Shown piece by piece: positions 1-11,800 of a DNA stretch of 64,000 bases. Under the pieces are notes generated by a model, which was given only the letters and a program-made list of their open reading frames with translations, had not been told where the DNA came from and ran no database searches. A program made the position numbers and the translations under genes. This DNA is from Mytilus galloprovincialis (Eukaryota > Mollusca > Bivalvia > Mytilida > Mytilidae), in NCBI RefSeq assembly GCF_965363235.1, contig NC_134838.1, positions 15,346,441 to 15,410,440 of the forward strand. Direction: 5' to 3'. Positions within the stretch are counted from its first letter, which is position 1. Every line of letters begins with the position of its first letter.

Positions 1-682
1 ATTGCTTTGTGCGAGTTTTCATTCGTGTAATGTTTTTAATTTTCGAAGTGTTTGTTCTCAATTTCATTGTTCTCTATTCTTTTCCTGAAAATATTTAGTT
101 CACAGTTTCTATTTAAGTTAGAGATACTAGAAATTACATGACCGATGTCTAAGGAAATTAATGAAGTCTTAGCGTGATATTTACCAATCCAGTAATGTGA
201 GTTGTCGAATCATTAGATATGACACAACGTAGTGCGACACGAGTATCATAAGGGATATCGCAAGTGGCGCAAGAATTTTTGACCCTACAGGAACACTTGT
301 TCTAGTAGAATAAGTATAACCAATTTTCTGTGCTTTGAAGAATTGTTCGTCTTACAAAAGTTTTTCTTGTTGGAAATGTTTCGTATAGTTTTTTCCTAAA
401 ATCATAAATGAAAATTAATGAATAATAAATAAATCACAATTTCTCATTGAACTTAAGATTTCTTTCAAGTTTCATATTCAACAGCAGCGGCATCATACAC
501 AAATAAACTCAATATAAATACCACTTTTGCAATTTTTTGTATGCGCCTGAATCACGCGTTTCGTCTTCAAGGCTGCCTTTGAGAAGAACCGTATAGTTTG
601 ATGATTAATATACCCAAATTTAAGAATATTTCCTGCTGCATTTCGTTGGAGGTTGAATAAAAATAATGTTTTATGTAAATGA

Positions 683-880
683 ACTCATCACTGATACCAG
701 AATAGAAATTTTGTATTTGGGCAAGACGCGCGTTTCGTCTACAAAAGACTCATCAGTGACGATTGGATATAAAAAAAAAGATTAAGAGGACATCTAAAGC
801 ACGAAGTTGAAGAGCATTGATGACCAAACATTCTAAAAGTTTTGCCATATACAGCTAAGGTAATATATTCCTAGGATAAC
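683..880 (+). repeat. Interspersed repeat family D (near full length)
   Basis: The core reads GACGCGCGTTTCGTCTACAA followed by AAGACTCATCAGTGACG. It extends through a segment containing GTTGAAGAGCATTGA and CAGCTAAGGTAATAT. The same extended segment occurs in reverse at 9135-9330, and truncated copies lie at 25026-25128, 47460-47560 and 56996-57090. Several copies in one window make this a real family, probably a SINE-like or MITE-like element. I cannot see termini well enough to class it. Confidence 0.75.
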
Positions 881-1254
881 TATGCAACTCCAACAAGTAT
901 TGGTAAAATTTATGATTATTATACAAAAAGATGCTTAGCACACGAAAAATGATTTTACAAAGTGATCCAAAGTCTGTCGTGAATTCCTTCCATTATTGAA
1001 AAAAAAGCTTATTGAATATTTTATTAATCTTACTCTGAAATTCAAGTTAATGTTTTGACAATGTTTGTAATAAATATATTTCTACACTTCCTTTTGAAAT
1101 AAGTCACTTACTAAATGAACCCATTATGATTGTCTTGGCTGAGTGAACTATTATGTTCATTTATTATACATACAATATTAATTAAAATGATGTACACTCT
1201 TACATAATGCAATGTTTTATCTTACTCGCCATTCTCTTTAAGTACAAAAAGCTT

Positions 1255-1916
1255 ATAATGCTTTTAGAAATAAACAATGAGGGTCGGTTGAAAACAAAAC
1301 TTTACGACAAAAGAGATGATTTCAGCTTTCCAATTGTGAACTTTCCATTTCTAAGTAGCAACATTCCAGCAGCACCTGCATACGGGGTATATATCTCCCA
1401 CTTGATACGATATTCCCGTGCTTGCATTTCCTATCATGATTTTCTTGATAGAGGGTTGCTGCTCACAAGGAAGCTATTAAACCAAGAGTTCCAAATGGTG
1501 AAGTTTAAATCATCCCTTCTTAAATTTTACGGACGCCATCACGAGTTGGTTTACCGTTAAGGAACAACCGTTTCACAAATGATATCGGATATGTTCCTTA
1601 CGTCGTAACTACAATGCCCTTCCTTTTCATGAATGTGACCTACGGAATTATACTATTTACCGGATTTGTTATCACATAAGCAACACGACGGGTGCCACAT
1701 GTGGAGCAGGATCTGCTTACCCTTCCGGAGCAACTGAGATCACCCCTAGTTTTTTGGTGGGGTTCGTGTTGTTTATTCTTTAGTTTTCTATGTTGTGCCA
1801 TGTGTGCTGTTGTTTGTTTGTCTTTTTCATTTTTAGCCATGACGTTGTCAGTTTGTTTTAGATATATTAGTTTGACTGTCCCTTTGGTATCTTTCGTCCC
1901 TCTTTTATAAAAAGTG
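1255..1916 (+). mobile_element. Retroelement 3' fragment: end of a reverse-transcriptase polyprotein plus 3' tail
   Basis: 1255-1560 encodes about 100 residues with the pattern K-L-Y-D-K-R-D-D-F, N-F-P-F, N-I-P-A-A-P-A-Y-G-V-Y, L-I-R-Y-S-R-A-C and K-F-Y-G-R-H-H-E-L. I recognise this as the C-terminal region of a reverse-transcriptase protein repeated in many invertebrate genomes, of non-LTR or Penelope-like type; the class is uncertain. The following 1660-1916, containing GTGCCACATGTGGAGCAGGA and a T-rich end, is the 3' tail that accompanies such copies in mussels (recalled). It is a 5'-truncated, inactive old copy. Confidence 0.6.
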
Positions 1917-2852
1917 AAATATGGAAAATTGTATGTCAAAGTCATATGAAACGACTTTTTTGTAATTATAATGTTGTAGAAATTTTTGAACAAATGCATG
2001 CATACATACTAAATTAAGTCCTGTATGCACCATTTTTTTTTACATTTATCACGAATCCATAGTGTATTATCGACAACTAACATTTCATTTAATCCTTTTT
2101 GATCGCAAGCTCATTAACTTTCGATATTGTTGTTGAAGTTTTACCGGATTGTGAAATTGATTAACATAAACAATCAACACAGAGCCCGTGGAAAACTTTA
2201 AAAAAACAAGTGTATTATTAGAGCCATGATAATTTTTTATATGTTTTCTATGAGTTTCAATTTGTTATTTTAACTTTACTCAACAGTAACTATACGATAT
2301 TGTGTATATAAGTTTTTAAGCATCAGTTATTACTTTATACATCACCTCCATGTTTGTTTGTATTCATACAGCACGGTTTTTCCATTGCGATTGCGCTGTG
2401 TAGATGTCTAAGTTCTAACGAAAATTCACGAAGTTAATGTCACTTCATACGAGAATATATCGGCAAAGAAAATAACTCAATAGTAGTAAAATTATGAAGA
2501 TTTAAAAGTAGAATGGCTATTCTTTTACAAGAAAGTACACTTGTTTTTATATTAAAACTAAGCCAAGTATATAAAACATATTCACATTTTTGTATTTGAA
2601 AATGCTTTGACTTTTAGAATATTTTGTACACCCTACCACTTTAAAAAGAATAACCCTGCGCACTCAGTCGTGAGTTTCTATCAAAATCAATTATTAAAAA
2701 CATAAAAAATATACTTGATAATACAATGAAATATTAGCTGGTGGTCATTCTATGATAATATTTATGAATTTCAATATAAGACAGTTTGTATGAAATAAGT
2801 AACTTTATGATTGTCTGCGATGAGTTAGATATCATATACAGTGGGCATTACT
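1917..2852. other. Downstream flank of gene 1, nothing recognised
   Basis: AT-rich DNA with chance open frames only. It should contain the 3' UTR and cleavage site of gene 1, but I find no canonical AATAAA on the minus strand close to the stop. Confidence 0.4.
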
Positions 2853-5800
2853 TTATGATTGTCGTAATCGGCTTGGAGATTGTGACCCAGTAGATCCACT
2901 TTCCTCTTTTTCTTCTAATGATTTTGTCATTCTTGCTACTAGATGTTCGCTTGGTGTTTCTCCTATCGACTGTGGCGTTTCAGATGAGGACCTCAGAATG
3001 CTAATTTGGGGTGCTCGGGTCGTTTTGGACCGATTACTCTGTTCGGCTTTGGAATCATTTTGTTCTCCTGCATAACGCTCTGTTTCAACTGAGAAGTGTC
3101 GCATTTGTTTTGTTAGAGGAGCTCTTATTCTTGATGATTTATTGTCAAAGAGATCTTTTGTTCCTAGATTATTTGATGACGACCTCAAGAATGACACTGT
3201 TTTATCCATGTTTAGACTTGCTGAAGTTTCGTTGTTATATCCAACTTCTTTTGTTATCTGATGTTGGATGTCTTGGGATGCTCTAAGGACACCAGGTTGA
3301 TTCTCTGCCATCCCTTCCTTGCGTAGTCTTTCGTAACAAAACGACGATGTCCTTTTTTCCGTAGTATTATTTCTTTTCATTTCTTGCAATCGAACTAACA
3401 CAGGCTCATTTCTAATGTTAGAAACAGAGTGATTGAGATTTTCAATAGAAGGCCTACGCTCCAAGATCTCATCAAGACAATCTTGTATTATGTCCTTTGT
3501 GCTTTGAGATAAATTTTCTAGTGTATAAGGACAGCCATTTAAAGCACATGGCTTGCAGTTATCGATGAATTCCGAAAGAAGTTGCTGACGTTGGTCTTTA
3601 AACGCTTGTCCCACTAAAATCTCAAATACTAAGAGACCAAAAGCATAAATGTCCGCACATGCAACATACAGATCTCCATTTAGAACTTCTGGACTGAGGT
3701 AAACGAAGTCTCCCGCAAGTACTCTATCCTTATCTACTGGTAATGGAGCAACCCTTGGTTGGCATGCTCCACAGAGTTTAACAACATGATTGTCGTCGAT
3801 CTAAAAGGGAACAATATACCTGGGTTATTTTACAATGACTATTACTATTGGAGACATGCGGTATTGTTTTATCATAGGTATCAGCATCTAAATCAAGTAG
3901 ATTTTGTCATTTAACATGTAACAATCGAAAAACAATAACTTTATTATAACCTAATGAGGTTTTTATTCTTTTATATGAGTGGTACAAATTAAAAGGTAAC
4001 CACACATTTCTTGTATATTCGTTTCGCTGAAAAGATCAAAGTCGGAAAGTTATCTAGAAATAATGAATACCAAAGAATCTATATGAAAGTCTTAAAACAC
4101 TTGTCAAGAATTTTTCACATTTGATTAAAATCATATTAACCACTTTATAATATAGTATATATTACCGTTGAATGCAATTTTGACACTATATTGAAATTTA
4201 TACATGTTCTTGAAAAAAAGTGTTTGTGACCGAATGAATACAAGTGAGAGATTTAGTTAGCTATGAAACCAGGTTTAATCCACCATTTTTCTGCATAAGA
4301 AAATGCCTGTACTAAGTGAGGAATATGACAGTTTTTATCTGTTCGTTCGATGTGTAATCTAATATTTTGATTTTGCCTTTTGATTGGAAACTTTCTGTTT
4401 GAATTTTTATCGGAGTTCAGTATTTTTGTAATTTCATAATGCATATTTTTTTTCAACACACTGTTTATTTTAGTTAAGAATGTATTTCTTATATATATTT
4501 TTTGATAAACGGTCTTTTCAAAATTTATTTAATTTAAAAAAAAAACATTATTTTTTTGTGCTTTTGTTTTGTTTAAGACATATATAGTTTAATCATCTGT
4601 TTTTATAGTGTTACAACTTCAAAGTGCCCGCTTGCATAATAGGTGTAAATGTAAATTTTAGTTAATATTTCACGATACGTTTTTAGGAAATTATCCTTGT
4701 CTGAATTTAATTTATGTGAATTTGGCCGTACTCCATTTTGATACTTTTGACGGTGTGGGACACATAAACTATTGTAAAATTAAAGCTGTTGTTTGAAAAA
4801 CTCCCTAAAGCCTATAGTATTAGTTTTATATCAATTTACCGATGATACTGATAATATTCGAAAGACAGTGTTAAACAGAACAGCGTTTTTGAAAATAGAA
4901 ACTGTTGATACTCATTTCAGGAAAATAATAGTATTTTATTTACCTGGCTTTGTGTGAGTACCCTATTAGACGAAGCGCTTTGATTGAATGCATTAATATG
5001 ATACACGCATATCGTTTTTCTATCCTGTTTATGAATAACTGTCATATGTTTATTCATGCCACCATCTTACATTGATTTCTAAGACGTAGTGATAAACTAT
5101 TTGTATCAAATAAAACTTATATCGATTAGTATTATAATTAGACGTTTGTTACTGTTACCATTGTCAGACATGATCAACACTAAGTATACAAAATAACTTA
5201 TATCTTAATTATGCATATTTACCGCAATTGTATTCTGATTCAGTTCCATATGGACCATTTTCTTTCTGTGTATGTATTCAAGGCCGTATAGAACTTCGTG
5301 TAATATTCTTGGTACATCTTCCTTAAAATTCATAAATTTGCTTCTTATGAACCGACTTACAGGTCTAAGATGTCCATGAAACACAAAAGCTGGTGTTGGG
5401 TGATCTGAGTTCTGGATTCCTAACAATTCCGCAACATTTTCGTTCTTCAAAAGCCTGAAATCAGTTAATAATAAACATCCTAGATGTTAAAGTAATAAAA
5501 AAAAAAATTTTTCTTTACTGTCAATTAATAAAGATTATAAAAATTTTATATTTTCAATAATCTGGTTTAATTCAATCAAATATTTGTGTGGGTGCGTGGG
5601 TGTTGCAGCCTGTAGCTCATTGCCATATTCGGCATAGCCATAGAGGGCGCTTGTAGCTTGAATCAGAATTTTGGAATTCCCGTATCAGCTTGAATTAGAA
5701 TTTTGGAATTCCCGTATCGGGCACTTGTTAATTTGCTGTCGGCTAGAAAGCAGGTGTTACACAAATTAGTTAAACTTTTTAAAAGAAAAAGAAAAGATGC

Positions 5801-8800
5801 CAAACAAGAGAAATGCCATAGGATCGCAATCAAGGGCCATGGGAAAGAAGAGTAGAGCGGCTAGCAGGACAGGAGGACAGAGAGGGCAGGACGAAGAAAT
5901 CCCCCAAAAGAAGGACGGAGCTGGCCGGAAAAGAACTGCCAAGAAAACACAAGGGGCCGGACAAGTGGCAGAAGGACCGGTGAAAACTACTGATTTCTCA
6001 TCAGGTAATGAGTCGGAGGAGACTGCACGAGCGTTACCCGCTTTAAAGCACGACCCGTTACACCAAAACTTTGAAATTGCAAATAGTTCCATTGATTTCA
6101 CTCCGTCACAAGAATCTAGCATTCATGACACAGTGGGGGAACATGTGCCTTTTAAAATTAAGGAAAAAATTTGGGAGGGAAAGTTTATTGAGCTTGCAGG
6201 TTTGGAAAATGTGGTTAGTGGTAACAGTCGGGTCTACAGATGGGTGACTCTGGGACCTCCTCCACCTCATCTTATAGAGGGGAGGCCTACACCTGCCAGC
6301 AGGTGGGGCACTAATAACTGGAGTATTGGTAATACGAGTGTTTTCCACGGTCACTCCCCATGGTAGGTGGTGTTGTAACTGTGTTTAACTACCAAGGGTT
6401 TTATGACACTATGTCAACATATGTCAGCTGATAGCCATTGTGTATAGGTAATCGGTAGTCACCCTGGCGCCTCAACAAAATATTATAGAAAACTCTGTAG
6501 CCAAAGTAATGCCACAAAGTAAAAATGTATATACTAGTAATGAAAATGTAAATACAAGTTGTTGTTATAAAATGTATGTTTATTTCAAAGGATTGTTTTT
6601 GTATAAGTTGTAAATGAAATACAGAGGATGGAACATCTACACAAATGAGTGTAATATACAGAAAGTCTGTAGTATTTTAATTTTGGTATTCGTGAATTAT
6701 AATTAACAACAGACAAAGACAACTCTAGATTAATTGTTAACATAGTTTAGAAAATACGTCAACAACTCTTGATCATTGTTCTTCCTCTCATTGCTATTCG
6801 TTCAGTACTGATATAGGGTCTTCTTATATGAGTATTGCAATTAATCATTTTTAAATAAGAAATATTTCTCCCTTTATTTGTTTGGCTATACTTTGTTTGA
6901 ATTTACGACTACTTGTATAAGATAAAATAGGATATATGTTTAAAGCAAACTGATTTGTATATATTTTTTTGCAGGAATTTGGTAGTTTGACGTGAGACAG
7001 TATATATAACTGTTACGAATTTACTGTTTAAGAATATTATAATATTTCTACAGTTAAATATTTTCCGATATCTCTCTATATGAGTATCAAATTTAATTTT
7101 TTTATCGTTGAAAACTGTATCTAAAAGCATCCCTTCATCCTTGGTTATTAGCAGACTTGGGGTCAATTACATTGGAATGTAATTAATTAAATTACACATT
7201 ACATTGCAAAAATGGTCAATTACACTAATTACACATTACACAGTTTTTGAAATGTAATTAATTAAATTACAATTACTTTACTAAAGTAATTAATTAAATT
7301 ACACATTACATTTCATCATGATATTTTTTAACAATATTTTACATGTTTATATAATGCATGTGTAAAATATTCATGTAAGCACAGTTTAAGCGTTGCACTT
7401 GATAATCATTTAAAATAGTTATTTTAATGTTTTGTCAATTAGTCTGAATCTTCTAGTCTGAAAACAGCCATTGAAAATAGTCTTACACAGGAGCTAATGT
7501 TGTGCAAGATATTGCTTGATCAGGACACGGAAGTTTTATGATTAGAAGATCATTATATTCATAGAAGAGGGAATTTGTTCCTATTAACTTGCCAATACAT
7601 CAAGGGGTATTTTGGCATCTCAGAAATGAACTCATTTGAATTAAACATAATATGAATAAAGAATTTATAAATGAATTTAAAATATTTTTTTATTTTACTT
7701 TAAAAATATTAAAAAGTGTGCTTGTCACAATAATTTTTAGTACAAACAATGTGTATAATGTCTAAATATTAGCAATATTTTGCTAATTAGATAAAATATC
7801 TGTAATAGTGGCATTGCCCCTGGACATTTTAATCTGATGAATTGCTGTTTGTTTTTACAGCTGTTAATTTTAAGTTCTATAATCCTTTTGTGTATACTAA
7901 TTTGACAAAATGATTGTATGTAGTGATTTTAAATTCTAAATGAACTGTCTCAGAAAGATGTGACACATTTTATTGTTTTTGTTTAACAAGGTGTTTATTA
8001 CTTATCAATCTATTTAGTTAAAGATCTCTCTTAAAAACTGAACAAGTATAATTATCACATTTTTTAAATTATAAGACTATTCAAAAAAAATCTGTAGGTC
8101 AAATAAATGATATAAAAACTTCAGAATAAATTACAGACTTCTTACATCAAAAAAGCATTGATATTAATATTTGAAAAATATATATAATTTTACAATTTAT
8201 ATGATTAAACACAAATCCTTAACTGTAACACAATAAAAGTACATGTAATTGAAATGTAATTCAAAAGTAATTGAGCATTACATGCTTTTTTCAATGTAAT
8301 TAATTAAATTACCATTACATGTAATTAAAAAAATGCTCAATTACACATTACATTCAATTACATGGAAAATTGTAATGCATTACACTTAATTACCATTACA
8401 TTTTTAATTACCCCATCCCTGGTTATTAGACGCTTTACCTGTATAATTGTTGCTAGGGTGCTTTCTTCGAGGTCCGCGTTGGGAGTATAAATAGTGGGTA
8501 GCTACTCAGTTCAAGTTGTCATTTGATACGGAGACGTTGCAAGGAGAAGAGCAGAAAGTTAAAACAGTTAATTGTTTAAGACGAGTAGCAGGATAAGTCA
8601 AACAAAGTGGAGTGTTTGAAACCTGCTGAGAAGATATAGATAGTTTAGGTTCCGTAGAAGTTGTATAAACAGGGTTAGTGCTAAGGTTTTGCGTTCCACA
8701 TCTCACACTATTGCAGTGAGTGTTTGCTGTTAAACCATACCTTAATGCTACCCTGTTCCAACAGTTTCATAAATATATTTTAATATTAAAGTTTCATACG

Positions 8801-11800
8801 TCGAAAGTTTACAACAGTTGGAATAGTTTCCATACATTCGTTTTGATACGTTTCAGCCCGTTTGATACATTTAGGTTCAGCCCCGTTTTATACATTTATG
8901 TTTCAGCCCGTTTGATCATTTCGGTTCACCTCCGTTTTATGCATTTAGGTTTCAGCCTGTTTGATACATTAAGGCTTAGCCCAGTTTTATACATTTAGGT
9001 GTTCAGACAATAGTTCCATACATTTAGGTTTCAGACCAGTTCCAAACATTTAGGTTTCAGACCAGTTCCAAACATTAATTTTTATAAATTTCCTGTTTAC
9101 AAAAGTTTGATTTTTTCGAAAAACTAAGGATTTTTTTTTATCTCAGGCATAGATTACCTTAGCCGTATTTGGCACAACTTTTTGCAATTTTGGATCCTCA
9201 ATGCTCTTCAACTTTGTACTTGTTTGGCTTTATAAATATTTTGATATGAGCGTCACTGATGAGTCTTATGTAGACGAAACGCGCGTCTGGCGTACTAAAT
9301 TATAATCCTGGTACCTTTGATAACTATTTAGGTTTCAGACCAGTTCCAAATATTTAGGTTTCAGACTATAGTTTCAAACAGTTGGTTTAAACAGTATCGG
9401 ACAGAAAGGGTTTTATACAGTTTTAATTCAACAGGTTCGGGTTAGATGTTGAAATTCGTTTGATGTAGTATAGTATTTGTTTCATATTTGATAGTGATAG
9501 TGTAAACCTTTTATTGACTTTAGAACTTTTGAATTGCTTTTCAAATCACAGGAAACTGGTACGAACCAGAGGATGAAAATATCTAAACGTCCCCGCCCGG
9601 TTACACGATACATTACCATACATACACATGTATACTATTCAAAATATTGGTAAAGTCAAAAGTTTGTGCCTTTGATAAAATTGACTTTCTGATTAGTTTT
9701 GTGCAACTATGTTAATGATTACCTTAATTTAGCCACTTCTGAATCTGTATTTTCTATTCTGGCATTTGTTAGATATATCCTTATAGTTACTGGTTCTTCT
9801 TTGTTGTTAGCCATAAGAATACCATTCTGTTGTGCCGACCATAGACTTCTAGGAATAACCTTCTGGTTCCATGTTGCTGTAGATGATGCAATACTTTCAA
9901 GCATTTGAGAAACATCAAACGGCACTGATGATCGTCCTTCTCCAAGTGTTCTACTAATTATTTGAATGTCATCAACACCAAAGTCATTTACAAAAATGTA
10001 ACCTTCACCATAGTCCGTTACCGTTCGCTTTAGATGCTCTAAGTTCTCCATCATCCGTTCATACACTTCACGAGACGATGAACCCTCCTTTCGGCACATG
10101 GAAATGTGATCCATATTTTTCTGGTTTGTTTCCACCATGGCTGGAATTTTCCTCTCGATATCCTTAAGAAAGTCTTTTGGTTCTTTCATAAATTCACTTA
10201 TTACTGTTCTAAGATGATCCTCCTGTTTATCATTTAAGAAATTATCTAGAGTCTTTTCCGACCTCCTTTTTGCCCAAGTTATTGGATCCCGACGATACTC
10301 TTTGAGTTTCCCTTCATTATAATTTTCAAAGAAAATATGGGTAACCCTTTTTCCAGCCTTTCCAAATGGTTTGAACATTCTGTTAACAAGTTTAACCGGA
10401 AGTGCTAATTTTGACATTTGCATTTGAACGGCACCGATTGGAATAGAGTATCTTCTGCCTTGTTTTACTTTCGGATTGATTGAATCTTCAGATGTTATGC
10501 TTCCTGCGTCTGACTGCAGGTCATCTTCAATAACTTGTAGTTCATCTTCCAGAATATTTAACCTAAATTGAATAGATCGTTCGACATTTTCTCTGACTTT
10601 TTTAATTTTTCCTTGTTCGTCTTCCCAGTTCTCTAGTTCTCTTGAAATCCTGGCGACTGTCAAATCTTCCATGTTTGCCTTTAATTCCTCGAAGTTTTTG
10701 AAAAATTCAATATCTGGCAATTCATTTTCAATCCAAGAAGTGATTGCCATTCGAGTTTTTGGCAACTGCAAGTATGTACCAAATTCTTCGCAAATTTCAT
10801 CAGTTTCTTCTTGTATTTGCTTTCTGAGTTCGTTTATAGTAAGCTCAGATTTCATTTTAAGAGTGTTAAGCTTATCCCAAACACTTCTCATCTTTGTTTC
10901 TAAGTCTTTTTCGGAATTGTCAATTCTATGTACTATTGTTTTCAAATGGTGAACGCTTCTCTTCAAAACAGTTTCAAGCCATCTAAATGATATAAAAGAA
11001 GCAATTTTATTCAGTCGTTAATGAATGGTCTTATCTGTATGACTACAATTCTGAGAAAAGTTAAGAGTAAACAGTTCATAGTAGAATTACTGTATTACAT
11101 CATTTCTGCCTAAATTACATATATTACTTATAATGCACCATCATCAAAATTTGGGAAAGTTTGTTTTTGAAATGTCTAGATTCTGGTTTAAACCAGATTC
11201 ACAAAAAGTTATAATGGGAACATACAAAACATCAATTTATGACAATACACACTGGCTCAAGGAGCAAGTTGTGCAAAAATGGTTTGATGCACGACAATTT
11301 GCTTTTATCAGTGACACACACAAATGAAAATGATAACTACTATTACAGCACTTTAAATAAACTTTTCATATATCAGTGTAGAGTTTTAGATTTGTTTGAT
11401 GCATGTATATCAGTAGCGGGTATTATAAATTGGTCCACTTTATCAACCTTTAAAAACTATGCCAATGATTAGGATCATAATACTTGATACTGTGAATTCA
11501 TTTATTTTCGTGAGTACCAATGTTCGTGGATTAATGAACACTTGCATATTCGTGGATACTTGATTCGTGGTTTTGGCAAAGTCTGCACACTTTTCTGTAG
11601 AAAATTTATATTTCGTTGAACATTTAAATTCGTGGTTCCCCTGTACCCACGAAATCCACGAATATAAAAAAATATATGTATATTCGTTCAAAATGATACT
11701 CCATTGTTTAATGAAATGAAGTGAAATACCAAAGTACTCACTTATAGGTAGAAAGAACACGGATATCCATTGCTTTATTGTACACGTTTCTGATATTATC

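Noticed and set aside
1640-1999. Two overlapping frames on opposite strands
   Set aside because: Both lie in the 3' tail of the retroelement fragment, which is non-coding.
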